9,451 nt of DNA from Bacillota bacterium (GCA_023413185.1 JAEZQD010000149.1:1-9451), one strand, 5' to 3'. Numbered from the stretch's first letter, positions 1 through 6,622 are shown. Program-made: numbers and translations. Notes: generated by a model not told the origin, from the letters alone.

Positions 1-65
1 ATTCCTCAATAGCTCAAAGTCGGAACCAACTGAGCTGTTGAATCCATACATTCCTCAATAGCTCA
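1..65. repeat. Partial direct and inverted copies of the tRNA-Asn 5' end
   Basis: The 16 bases attcctcaatagctca occur at 1-16 and again at 50-65, where they cover two bases of 5' flank plus the acceptor and part of the D arm of the tRNA. Between them, accaactgagct at 25-36 is the exact reverse complement of 60-71 (D arm of the tRNA). The first copy is not a tRNA: nothing after base 16 continues the cloverleaf. Possible causes are a recombination scar or attachment-like duplication at the tRNA, or a chimeric contig end. The sequence alone cannot decide. Confidence 0.7.
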
Positions 66-127
66 GTTGGTAGAGCATGCGGCTGTTAACCGCAGGGTCG
101 TTGGTTCGAGTCCAACTTGGGGAGCCA
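52..127 (+). tRNA. tRNA-Asn (anticodon GTT), CCA encoded
   Basis: A complete 76-nt cloverleaf can be folded. The acceptor stem TCCTCAA (52-58) pairs with TTGGGGA (117-123) with one G-T pair. The D arm is GCTC/GAGC around AGTTGGTA. The anticodon stem TGCGG/CCGCA holds the loop CTGTTAA with anticodon GTT at 85-87, which reads Asn codons. The T arm GTTGG-TTCGAGT-CCAAC is followed by discriminator G124 and an encoded CCA at 125-127. No promoter is visible because only 51 bases precede it. A copy of its first 15 bases lies at 2-16 (separate entry). A terminator starts right at the CCA end, so this is a single tRNA or the last one of a cluster. Confidence 0.96.
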
Positions 128-168
128 AACAAAAGCCCGCAAGCGAAAGCTTACGGGCTTTTGTTTGG
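125..168 (+). terminator. Rho-independent terminator of tRNA-Asn
   Basis: CCAAACAAAAGCCCG (125-139) pairs perfectly with CGGGCTTTTGTTTGG (154-168). After one C-A mismatch, AAGC pairs with GCTT around a GAAA tetraloop (145-148). The GC-rich core is 135-158 and is followed by TTTTGTTT on the plus strand. The minus strand also shows a T-rich run, so it may work in both directions. The outer stem includes the CCA of the tRNA. Confidence 0.9.
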
Positions 169-218
169 TCTTACTCTATTACAAGGGGCTATCATGTTGC
201 TGCACACAACTGCCGATA

Positions 219-256
219 AAAGAGCATGTAAGCTGACTGTTGCTTACATGCTCTTT
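219..256 (-). terminator. Terminator of the minus-strand gene 283-2256
   Basis: A perfect 15-bp stem, AAAGAGCATGTAAGC (219-233) with GCTTACATGCTCTTT (242-256), closes an 8-base loop. On the minus strand it lies about 26 bases past the stop codon of the large gene and is followed by TTTTAT. Together with the tRNA terminator at 125-168 it separates two convergent transcripts. The remaining bases of 169-282 hold nothing else that I can recognise. Confidence 0.85.
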
Positions 257-282
257 GTCATACAATCACACGTCTATAGCAA

Positions 283-2256
283 TCATAAAGCAGATTGCTC
301 CCAAAGATCCCCGACAAAACCGTCGATAATACTGGCGCCCGCCCAAGGCATTAGACTGAACCAGGTGCTGGCGTAAGTACCATCTTCGTATTTTTGCGTC
401 ACCAGACCCTCGCAGTGACAAAACCGTTCTGACATCCAACCTATTTTGCCGTGGTCATACTCTCCGTCAAACTTGTTATAGGTTTGGCAACCCCATAAAA
501 CGGTGTCTGTCATGCGCTGTTGAATATAGGCATCGCTTCGCTGGGAGCAGTAGTATAGCATTTCATCCACGACGTTGCTGGACATCGGATGAATATGGGG
601 GTTGGCGGTTGATGTTACGCTTCCGCCGCAGCTAGACCAGCCATTTTTACTTAGGGGAGGAAGCTTGACGGGCGAGTTATAGCAAAACTTAAACGAAAAT
701 TCATAGCACAACGCATCATACATATGGTCAAGATACAGCTCGTTAGCCGTGATTTTGTGAAGAAACTTAACTGCCTTAATGTAGGCGAGTACGCCCTCCG
801 AATCCACAGCCTTTACCGTATCCAGCGGAGCGCCGTAGCATTCCATATTAGCGATATATGAACCGTAGTAGTGCGCTTCGCTCTCTATCAAACTAGGCAG
901 ATAGCTCAAGTCGCCAGATAAAAAGCAGTAATATGCTAGTGCTGCCATGCACCAAGCCCCACAAAATGCGTCGTACTCCAGACCGGCACCGGTTTGTGCG
1001 GATATTATATAGGCGTACTCTGCATCGCTATTCTTGGTTCTTTCAAGCCGTGGCAGAGCTTCCTTTACATAGCTAAGCCATTTATCGTGAATGGTGTGGT
1101 TTAGTGTTTTCTCATATTCGTAAGAACGTAAAATATAAAACAGTGCTTGCCCAATCAAATATGATGTATGACCGCTTGTGTGCATGCCGTCAAACCACCA
1201 GCCGTGAACGGTCCATACTCCATTGTCGTATGCGTCAAAGGGAAGGCCGGTACGGGGATTGGTTGCATTGTCAATGATGTTATTGATGCACCTAATTGCC
1301 TGATCTCGCATGGCTTTGTTGTTCAGGCGCAGTCCGGCAATCAGCATCGGTCCGGCAATAGACATCCCGCATGTCCAAGCAATGCTCATTATTTTGACAT
1401 AATCAAATACATCAGGATCTTTTGTTTCATAGATGATGGTTGAGTAATTTACATCGTTCTCAACCCAGCCGTACTCCGATATGGCACCCGCCAATTCTGT
1501 CACGGCAGTTCGGTGCTCCCCAATCCTTCTGGGGGATTGATGGTAGTGGCTATACACCGACGCGATTACATAGTTAACCGATAAGCAGCTGTCCGCTTGA
1601 TAGCAATACACATTCAGATCAAATTCAACGGTTTCCTCTGCATACAAGACAAAGCAGTTATCCGATAAATCTGACCGTTCATATACGTTCTTCGACTGCA
1701 CAAACAGCCAAGGGGCATTCTCATAACCTAGTGTGTAGCCGATAGTGCCCTTTTCGAGCGAACAGGTAAACCCGCTGTACTGATAAAAGTCTCCGCATGC
1801 GTTTGGCTTCCATTCCTTCTTCCCGCTGCGGTCAAGGATGAAATACGGGCTGGCGGAAAGTGCATAAATAGTGCCGTTGTCATAAACCGCCGCGACGGGA
1901 TGCGACAGACGGTCGCTGCGAACCATCCACCAAGGGGAGGAAGGGCGCTTCATCTCTTTGCGGATTCGGGGAAATTCATGCGTAACATCCTGCGGGCTTT
2001 CGCCACGGTTCCTGCCGTACATAAAGGCGGGTAAAAAGAAACGCGGGTTTTGATTGGGAAACGGTAGCTCAATATGGATTACGCCGCTCCATGAGGTGCT
2101 GTTTGCGTTATGAAGTGAAACATGAACGGTTTGCGGCCCTTTTGGATCATTGGATTGTACCGTTTCTGCTACTTGTATCGTTAGCCCATGATGTTCAAGT
2201 GGCGTATATTCCGTGCTCTCTTGATGTTTACTACGTGCGGAACAGAGTAGATTCAT
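283..2256 (-). CDS. Uncharacterised large protein, probable six-hairpin (alpha/alpha) carbohydrate-active enzyme
   Basis: I do not recognise a named family. From the chosen ATG the protein has 657 residues; an ATG 27 bases upstream would give 666. I prefer the inner start because GGAGG (2269-2273) lies between the two ATGs, 12 bases before the inner one, and no such site precedes the outer ATG. There is no signal peptide or membrane segment, and about 19 cysteines are present, which fits a cytoplasmic protein. Numbered on the 666-residue form, the first 240 or so residues look beta-rich and residues 290-660 look alpha-helical. This is the usual plan of (alpha/alpha)6-barrel glycosidases and lyases. 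Stretches rich in aromatic, His, Asp and Glu residues that could line an active site are GWWFDGMHTSGHTSY (361-375), GGSVTSTANPHIHPMSS (553-569) and WMSERFCHCEG (616-626). It has its own promoter and terminator, so it is monocistronic. A role in carbohydrate breakdown is inferred from fold impression and the nearby xylanase. The catalytic residues and substrate are unknown. Confidence 0.85.
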   Translation of the reverse strand: MNLLCSARSKHQESTEYTPLEHHGLTIQVAETVQSNDPKGPQTVHVSLHNANSTSWSGVIHIELPFPNQNPRFFLPAFMYGRNRGESPQDVTHEFPRIRKEMKRPSSPWWMVRSDRLSHPVAAVYDNGTIYALSASPYFILDRSGKKEWKPNACGDFYQYSGFTCSLEKGTIGYTLGYENAPWLFVQSKNVYERSDLSDNCFVLYAEETVEFDLNVYCYQADSCLSVNYVIASVYSHYHQSPRRIGEHRTAVTELAGAISEYGWVENDVNYSTIIYETKDPDVFDYVKIMSIAWTCGMSIAGPMLIAGLRLNNKAMRDQAIRCINNIIDNATNPRTGLPFDAYDNGVWTVHGWWFDGMHTSGHTSYLIGQALFYILRSYEYEKTLNHTIHDKWLSYVKEALPRLERTKNSDAEYAYIISAQTGAGLEYDAFCGAWCMAALAYYCFLSGDLSYLPSLIESEAHYYGSYIANMECYGAPLDTVKAVDSEGVLAYIKAVKFLHKITANELYLDHMYDALCYEFSFKFCYNSPVKLPPLSKNGWSSCGGSVTSTANPHIHPMSSNVVDEMLYYCSQRSDAYIQQRMTDTVLWGCQTYNKFDGEYDHGKIGWMSERFCHCEGLVTQKYEDGTYASTWFSLMPWAGASIIDGFVGDLWEQSAL

Positions 2257-2268
2257 TTTGCTGTAATG

Positions 2269-2273
2269 CCTCC
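2269..2273 (-). promoter_or_regulatory. Ribosome binding site deciding the start at 2256
   Basis: On the minus strand this reads GGAGG, 12 bases before the ATG at 2256-2254. The spacing is somewhat long. It lies downstream of the ATG at 2283, so it cannot serve that start, where the preceding bases (ATCTCCAAAATTT) offer no Shine-Dalgarno match. Confidence 0.65.
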
Positions 2274-2344
2274 ATAAATTCATATAAATTTTGGAGATAA
2301 GTTTACTGCGTTAATATGAGAAAATGTGCTGCGGTTTACGGTCC

Positions 2345-2360
2345 AAGCGCTTTTTCGCTT
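2345..2360. promoter_or_regulatory. Candidate operator just downstream of the promoter
   Basis: AAGCG (2345-2349) and CGCTT (2356-2360) form an inverted repeat with six bases between them. It lies about +10 to +25 from the predicted transcription start, a typical place for repressor binding. The 2345-2352 part is also the 8-bp palindrome AAGCGCTT, which resembles the core of LacI-family and CcpA (cre) sites, although the outer cre positions do not match well. Function is inferred from position and symmetry only. Confidence 0.35.
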
Positions 2361-2375
2361 TTCTCCAATGAGTTC

Positions 2376-2404
2376 ATTGTAGCAAATTGATGCAGTGCGG
2401 TCAA
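2376..2404 (-). promoter_or_regulatory. Sigma-A type promoter of the 283-2256 gene
   Basis: On the minus strand, -35 TTGACC (2404-2399) and -10 TACAAT (2381-2376) are separated by exactly 17 bases. The start of transcription would be near 2369, giving a leader of about 113 bases. Each box differs from the consensus at one or two positions. Confidence 0.75.
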
Positions 2405-2449
2405 AGGGTTTTCATGAAAATTAATGCAATGGAAAAAAGTAAAAATAAA

Positions 2450-2485
2450 CGATAAGTCTGTCGGTACGACCAAGAGTGATTATCG
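2450..2485 (-). terminator. Weak terminator candidate after the EAL-CBS-GGDEF gene
   Basis: CGATAA (2450-2455) pairs with TTATCG (2480-2485), and inside it GTCG (2460-2463) pairs with CGAC (2467-2470). On the minus strand the outer stem is followed by TTTATTTTTACTTTTTT. The stem is weak and broken by an internal loop, but the T-rich tract and the place (about 47 bases after the stop codon and before the next promoter) fit a terminator. Confidence 0.35.
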
Positions 2486-2532
2486 AGAATTGGTACTTTA
2501 CTGCGGGTACTATTGCACTGTGCCATGACCAT

Positions 2533-4290
2533 CTATCCGATTCGCTTTTTTAAATCCATATGCTTGTTCCTCTTTGCGGATATCTTTAATCCTGCCAGCA
2601 CCGAAGATACTTCGAATGTGCTGTGATAAGCTCTTAACCTGTTGTTCACGACTACGACGGTAAGTGTGATTAATGGAAACTGTTCGGTGACGCCGCACCT
2701 GTTTGTGGCAAGGATATAGCCATTATGTATGTCCGTTTCGTTGTAATAGGCTAGCACATCTGTCTCAAACTCTTTGACGATCTTGCTATAATACTCTTCA
2801 TCTACCTGCTCGTTGAGGATTACCACAAAATCATCTCCGCCGATATGCCCGACAAACTGACTGTGGGGGATGCAACGCCTTAATATGTCTGCCAAAAGCT
2901 TAATAATCATATCGCCGCGTTCAAAGCCGTAGTTGTCATTATACGCTTTAAAATTATCAATATCAAAATAGGCAATACTATATTTTTGATCGTTTTCAAG
3001 ATGTTGTTTTATTTTCTGCTCAACCATCAAGTTTCCTGGTAAGCCGGATAACGGGTTTTGCTGTTTTGCTTCAGAGACCTCAATCTCAATACATTTCTCA
3101 AGCAGATCCTTTATTGTCACAGTGCCGATATACTGACCAAGTTTGGTTACAACAATAAAATCATACAGATTTTCGTTGGAGCGCGCCATAGCTGCGGCAG
3201 AAACCACATTCACAGGGGTTTTGCTGTCTACTGATAAAAAGCAGCGATCCATCAAAACAGAAATCGGCTTGTACTGATTAAGCGTGTAGCCATACCGCCC
3301 GCTGAGTTTTAGCGCGAGCTTTTCTTTTGTAATTATGCCAACAGGAATATTGTTATCAACCACGCAAAAACCCACGCTATTTGGGCTTTTGTTCATTCTG
3401 TCGTAAACCTCAAAAACCATATCGGCGGGCGAGATGGTTGCAGTAGTGCTGCATAAGCCGCGGATGGTTGTATTTAAAAAGCTGTCCCGCAGATGCTCGT
3501 TTTTCCTTGCGTTAATCTCCTTGATTGCCTGCATAACATCGGGGCTTATTACTGCAAGCTCGGTGCTTGGTATCTGAATAAAATACCCTTGTCCATACGG
3601 TACGCCTAAGTTAACCAACGTTTCAAGTTCCAGAGCGCTTTCAATTCCCTCTGCAATCAATGTGACATTGGACGCTTTAGAGAATTCCACCATGCCCTTT
3701 ACCAGCGCATGCTTTAGGCTGTCCTTGTCGATATCGCGAATCAGCTGCATGTCAAGTTTTAGGTAATTGGGGCAGACGTCGCTGATTAAGTTCAGCCCTG
3801 AATATCCGGCGCCCGCATCATCAATCGCAATCAAACACCCCAGATTTTTATAATGACTGATGGTGGTACAAAACCCTACCATATCCTTTATTACGTTTCT
3901 CTCGGTAATCTCAAATATTAGGTTGTCGGGAGTTATTTGATACTGCTTTAAGAAATCCTTTGTAAAGCCCTGTTTATAGTTGTCATCAAGCATAATATTG
4001 GGGTTTACATTCAAGAATAGCTTTTTGTTATAGGGTGGTATCATATAAATATAGGCGGCTTCCAGTGCCGTTGTTCTGCACAGTAGCTCCAAATCCCACA
4101 GTCGGTTGTGTTCTTCCGCTGCGGTAAAAAGCATATCAGGGCTTGTGAAGATACTTTCGCAGGTAATCCTGCTCAATGCCTCATGACCCAATATGCTGCC
4201 GTCTCTTATTGAGATAATAGGCTGAAACACAGTTCTTATCTGTTTCTTGCGTATAATCCTATCCAGCTCTTCTTTTGTGCAACCGTTCAT
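2533..4290 (-). CDS. Cyclic-di-GMP signalling protein, EAL - CBS pair - GGDEF
   Basis: The protein (585 residues) has no membrane segment or signal peptide, so it should be cytoplasmic. The EAL phosphodiesterase domain (about 10-260) keeps all residues I can check: E37-A38-L39, N94, E127 in FEITER, D157-D158, K178, E214 and Q234. It should therefore break down c-di-GMP. Two CBS motifs (about 275-400), usually adenine-nucleotide sensors, follow. The C-terminal GGDEF domain (about 410-585) has LSGLPGN, D443 in DIDNF and the signature GGDDF (484-488) in place of GG(D/E)EF. The usual RxxD inhibitory site is absent: the matching positions are P and Q. Its cyclase activity is uncertain, and it may instead bind GTP to tune the EAL domain. 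The start is supported by AGAAGGA (4303-4297), six bases before ATG. The gene lies between two carbohydrate-enzyme genes but has its own upstream region. A link to attachment or biofilm on plant fibre is inference. Confidence 0.95.
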   Translation of the reverse strand: MNGCTKEELDRIIRKKQIRTVFQPIISIRDGSILGHEALSRITCESIFTSPDMLFTAAEEHNRLWDLELLCRTTALEAAYIYMIPPYNKKLFLNVNPNIMLDDNYKQGFTKDFLKQYQITPDNLIFEITERNVIKDMVGFCTTISHYKNLGCLIAIDDAGAGYSGLNLISDVCPNYLKLDMQLIRDIDKDSLKHALVKGMVEFSKASNVTLIAEGIESALELETLVNLGVPYGQGYFIQIPSTELAVISPDVMQAIKEINARKNEHLRDSFLNTTIRGLCSTTATISPADMVFEVYDRMNKSPNSVGFCVVDNNIPVGIITKEKLALKLSGRYGYTLNQYKPISVLMDRCFLSVDSKTPVNVVSAAAMARSNENLYDFIVVTKLGQYIGTVTIKDLLEKCIEIEVSEAKQQNPLSGLPGNLMVEQKIKQHLENDQKYSIAYFDIDNFKAYNDNYGFERGDMIIKLLADILRRCIPHSQFVGHIGGDDFVVILNEQVDEEYYSKIVKEFETDVLAYYNETDIHNGYILATNRCGVTEQFPLITLTVVVVNNRLRAYHSTFEVSSVLAGLKISAKRNKHMDLKKRIG

Positions 4291-4327
4291 CGTGCATCCT
4301 TCTGTTCATAACAAATTGTCGAGTCTC

Positions 4328-4350
4328 CTTAAGGAGCTTGCACCCTTAAG
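4328..4350. repeat. Hairpin in the leader of the EAL-CBS-GGDEF gene
   Basis: CTTAAGG (4328-4334) and CCTTAAG (4344-4350) can pair across a 9-base loop. The left arm also belongs to the 12-bp perfect palindrome CTCCTTAAGGAG (4325-4336), so the two structures exclude each other. On the plus strand the hairpin is followed by TTTTT (4351-4355), which looks like a terminator against plus-strand reading. On the minus strand it lies about 25 bases upstream of the ribosome binding site and could affect translation. Confidence 0.4.
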
Positions 4351-4436
4351 TTTTTGTGGTTCATGTAAAAATCTTATTTCAGGGCTTATTGTAATTTATC
4401 AAGGGAAAAAATGATAGCACATAACGGTATGTCTTG

Positions 4437-4456
4437 TGTAAAGCATATGTAAAGCA
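4437..4456. repeat. Tandem TGTAAAGCA repeat, 11-bp period
   Basis: TGTAAAGCA occurs at 4437-4445 and at 4448-4456, separated by TA. The 11-bp period puts both copies on the same face of the helix, as in binding sites for cooperating regulators. It lies about 30 to 50 bases downstream of the predicted transcription start of the EAL-CBS-GGDEF gene. No regulator can be named. Confidence 0.4.
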
Positions 4457-4484
4457 AGTAAAAACACAGGGGTATTGTTAGCAA

Positions 4485-4521
4485 ACGGTGTTTATGATAA
4501 CCGTCAAGAACGCCTTGTCAG
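4485..4521 (-). promoter_or_regulatory. Candidate promoter of the EAL-CBS-GGDEF gene with flanking inverted repeat
   Basis: On the minus strand, -35 CTGACA (4521-4516) and -10 TATCAT (4499-4494) are 16 bases apart; each differs from consensus at one position. The inverted repeat ACGGT (4485-4489) / ACCGT (4500-4504) encloses the -10 box, which would let a dimeric regulator cover it. The leader would be nearly 200 bases. The assignment is moderate because the surrounding DNA is AT-rich and offers other weak matches. Confidence 0.4.
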
Positions 4522-4554
4522 TCACTGCCTCCTAAAAGTCGTAAGCAACACAAT

Positions 4555-4620
4555 AAAACAGAGCATATGCGCCTTCTAGTAGCAATTGAATATTGCACCA
4601 AAGACCATATGCTCTGTTTT
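4555..4620 (-). terminator. Terminator of the xylanase gene
   Basis: AAAACAGAGCATATG (4555-4569) pairs perfectly with CATATGCTCTGTTTT (4606-4620), 15 bp. The 36-base loop contains a small GCAAT/ATTGC hairpin (4582-4596). On the minus strand it begins 24 bases after the xylanase stop codon and ends in TTTTATTG. It is also followed by T residues on the plus strand. The loop is larger than usual, so termination strength is uncertain. Confidence 0.65.
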
Positions 4621-4643
4621 TCTTTAGGCGACCACGTCAGTGG

Positions 4644-6395
4644 TTATTTCGTTAGCAGCAGCTCGCCCCATTTTTCGGGGCTTTGATAGGAATTGTCAGA
4701 GGGGTCGCAGAACTTCATGATGCTTACGCGGGCACCTGACGCATCGCTGTCGTTTACCTGTGCGTCAAAGCCCATCTTTAGGCCTTCCTTAGCGGGGGAA
4801 AGCAGAGGAATAGCAAGCTCTACTAAGTATCCACCGTCGATAGGCTTTGCGGCGGACTGAAAACCCGCCTTGTCGGGAATCGTTCCAAACGATTCTTCGC
4901 CCTCAAAGTTCACGCGGTACTGACCGTCGTCCGTACCGTAAAAAACATCTTTGTTATTGCTTTGACCAAGGAATACCTCAATTGAATCATGCTCGTAAAC
5001 ATTCTCAGAAAGCTTATTCAGCACCGAGTCGGTTACCTCAAACAGCACATACACAAACCCCTCATCCCACAGCATGCGAACGCTTCCCTTTGCGCCCTCC
5101 CATGCCATAACAGGGACGTTTACCGCTTCTGCAGTGCAGCTGTTCCACAGCTCATCTATCTCCCCGTCTATGGTAGGGGTTCCGTACTTTGCATTGGCGG
5201 ATCTGATGGGAGCCTTATAGGTGGTATCATGCAAGCTCAGGTATTTTTCGGGGTCAAGCACCGCGTATGCCGCTTGCTTAGGGGTATAATCCGCATTAAA
5301 CAGGCAGGGGAAGCGGTCACTGCGCCAGCTTCTGTTATCCAAATAACCCCAAAAGGTTACCCTGGCAATCGAATCCTTGCACTCCTTAAACACCTTAAAA
5401 AGACGTGCATACGCGACACCCTGCCGGATCTCCTGCTCCTTGGTAAGTCCGGTGGTTGTGTTTGCGCCGTTTACCGCGACATCAAGCTCGGTGATGCTGA
5501 CTTCAACACCCAACGAAGCAAACAGCTCGATATTGGATTTTACCGCGCCTGCAGAGGTGCTTACGGTATAGTGCCCCTGCATGCCAATGCCGTCAATCGG
5601 CACGCCATCTGCCCGCAGGTCCTTGACCATAGCGTATACGACATCCGCCTTTTGCTTGTTATCCAGGTTATAGTCGTTGTAGTACAGTATCAAATCAGGG
5701 TCTGCCTCCCGCGCAAAGCGAAACGCCATTGCGATGTAATCGGGACCGATGGACTGCAGCCACTGCGTCTTGCGCAGGCAGGTGGTCCAGTCTCCGTCCT
5801 GGGGCAGGGTCTTATTATCTTCTACCGCCTCGTTTACTACGTCCCAGGCAAGCAACTTGCCCTTGTAGTTGCTAACGATACTCGTGATGTGACTGCGCAG
5901 CTGCTCAATGGCTTCATCGCGGTCATCGGTTTGACCAAGCCAGTTGCCCGTCTGCTGATGCCACGCAAGGGTATGCCCAATGACATTAAGGCTGTTTTCC
6001 TGCGCAAACTTCATCATGGCATCCGATTCGGTGTAATAAAAACTGCCCTTTTGGGGCTGCATATACTCCGGCTTCATAATATTCTCTGGGGTAATTGTAT
6101 TAAAGTGCTTCAGGGTTAATTCCATGTCCTTGCCGCTGCGGTTGGCATCTGTGTAGATGGTGCCAAGAAGGAAATCATCCTTGTACGCCTCCATAAGCGA
6201 AAACTCCGTCGGCCAATCGCCGATATCCGCCTCCTCCTCCGGTACGGGTGTCTCCTCCTCAGATACAATGGAGGAGGACACGTCTTGGCTGCTGGTCGGT
6301 ACAGGGTTGCTTGCGCAACCGGGGAAAAGCATGGTGAAGACAAGACATAGGATGCAAGCTAGGGCAGGTAGGCTCCGGCTTAATCGGGTCATCAT
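4644..6395 (-). CDS. Endo-1,4-beta-xylanase, GH10 lipoprotein with CBM9-like C-terminal module
   Basis: The ATG at 6395 gives 583 residues. An in-frame TTG at 6416 lies upstream of the ribosome binding site AGAGAGG (6410-6404) and is rejected. The N-terminus is a lipoprotein signal: charged start, hydrophobic stretch and LFPGC with Cys27 as the lipidation residue, a slightly loose lipobox. A Ser/Glu/Pro-rich linker (about 28-61) follows. The GH10 barrel (about 65-385) shows TPENIMK, GHTLAWH, WDVVNEAV with acid/base Glu189, YYNDYN, GMQGHY, ITELDV with nucleophile Glu303, and TFWGYLDNRSW, so it should be active on beta-1,4-xylan. The last 190 residues or so match a CBM9-type sugar-binding domain (PTIDGEIDELW near the start, HDSIEVFLG, and WGELLL at the end); in studied cases such domains bind chain ends. 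The enzyme would sit on the outer face of the membrane. It is flanked by its own promoter and terminator. Confidence 0.96.
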   Translation of the reverse strand: MMTRLSRSLPALACILCLVFTMLFPGCASNPVPTSSQDVSSSIVSEEETPVPEEEADIGDWPTEFSLMEAYKDDFLLGTIYTDANRSGKDMELTLKHFNTITPENIMKPEYMQPQKGSFYYTESDAMMKFAQENSLNVIGHTLAWHQQTGNWLGQTDDRDEAIEQLRSHITSIVSNYKGKLLAWDVVNEAVEDNKTLPQDGDWTTCLRKTQWLQSIGPDYIAMAFRFAREADPDLILYYNDYNLDNKQKADVVYAMVKDLRADGVPIDGIGMQGHYTVSTSAGAVKSNIELFASLGVEVSITELDVAVNGANTTTGLTKEQEIRQGVAYARLFKVFKECKDSIARVTFWGYLDNRSWRSDRFPCLFNADYTPKQAAYAVLDPEKYLSLHDTTYKAPIRSANAKYGTPTIDGEIDELWNSCTAEAVNVPVMAWEGAKGSVRMLWDEGFVYVLFEVTDSVLNKLSENVYEHDSIEVFLGQSNNKDVFYGTDDGQYRVNFEGEESFGTIPDKAGFQSAAKPIDGGYLVELAIPLLSPAKEGLKMGFDAQVNDSDASGARVSIMKFCDPSDNSYQSPEKWGELLLTK

Positions 6396-6403
6396 TCTTT
6401 CTT

Positions 6404-6410
6404 CCTCTCT
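6404..6410 (-). promoter_or_regulatory. Ribosome binding site deciding the xylanase start
   Basis: On the minus strand this reads AGAGAGG and stands 8 bases before ATG at 6395-6393. A second ATG follows at once (6392-6390) and could also be used; the protein would differ by one Met. Confidence 0.75.
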
Positions 6411-6622
6411 TTTCAAAGTCTGAAAGCAAATCTTTCAAACATGCTCCAAAGCTGTTGCGAACACAATTTCTTCGTATCAGTGCCGATATAAAACAAAGCA
6501 AAACCCATAGTAAAAAGGGCTGTTTACAATTCAAATGGCACGAACGGGATGCTAGCCAAAGAACAACTCTCTGTATTGCTAAAACCATTCCCTGTGACGC
6601 ATGATAATGGAGCGTTAACCAT

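Larger units (their letters stand above)
4291..4643. other. 353-bp intergenic region: leader and regulatory repeats of the EAL-CBS-GGDEF gene, plus xylanase terminator
   Basis: No coding region is supported. It holds, in order, the ribosome binding site of the EAL-CBS-GGDEF gene (4297-4303), a CTTAAGG/CCTTAAG hairpin (4328-4350), a tandem TGTAAAGCA repeat (4437-4456), a promoter candidate inside an ACGGT inverted repeat (4485-4521) and the xylanase terminator (4555-4620). I looked for a c-di-GMP riboswitch and could not recognise one. Confidence 0.6.

Noticed and set aside
77..376. Plus-strand reading frame starting inside the tRNA
   Set aside because: It runs through the tRNA, two terminator hairpins and the antisense of the large gene; no ribosome binding site and no protein-like features.
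2257..2283. Upstream ATG at 2283 as start of the large minus-strand gene
   Set aside because: No ribosome binding site precedes it; GGAGG lies between it and the next in-frame ATG at 2256.
4304..4480. Possible c-di-GMP riboswitch in the leader of the EAL-CBS-GGDEF gene
   Set aside because: The expected conserved bases of GEMM-I and GEMM-II could not be found; only short repeats and a hairpin are present. A covariance-model search would settle it.
4989..6119. Long plus-strand open frame (376 codons) opposite the xylanase
   Set aside because: It is fully antisense to a clear GH10 gene with intact catalytic motifs, and has no start signal or family resemblance. It is a shadow frame.
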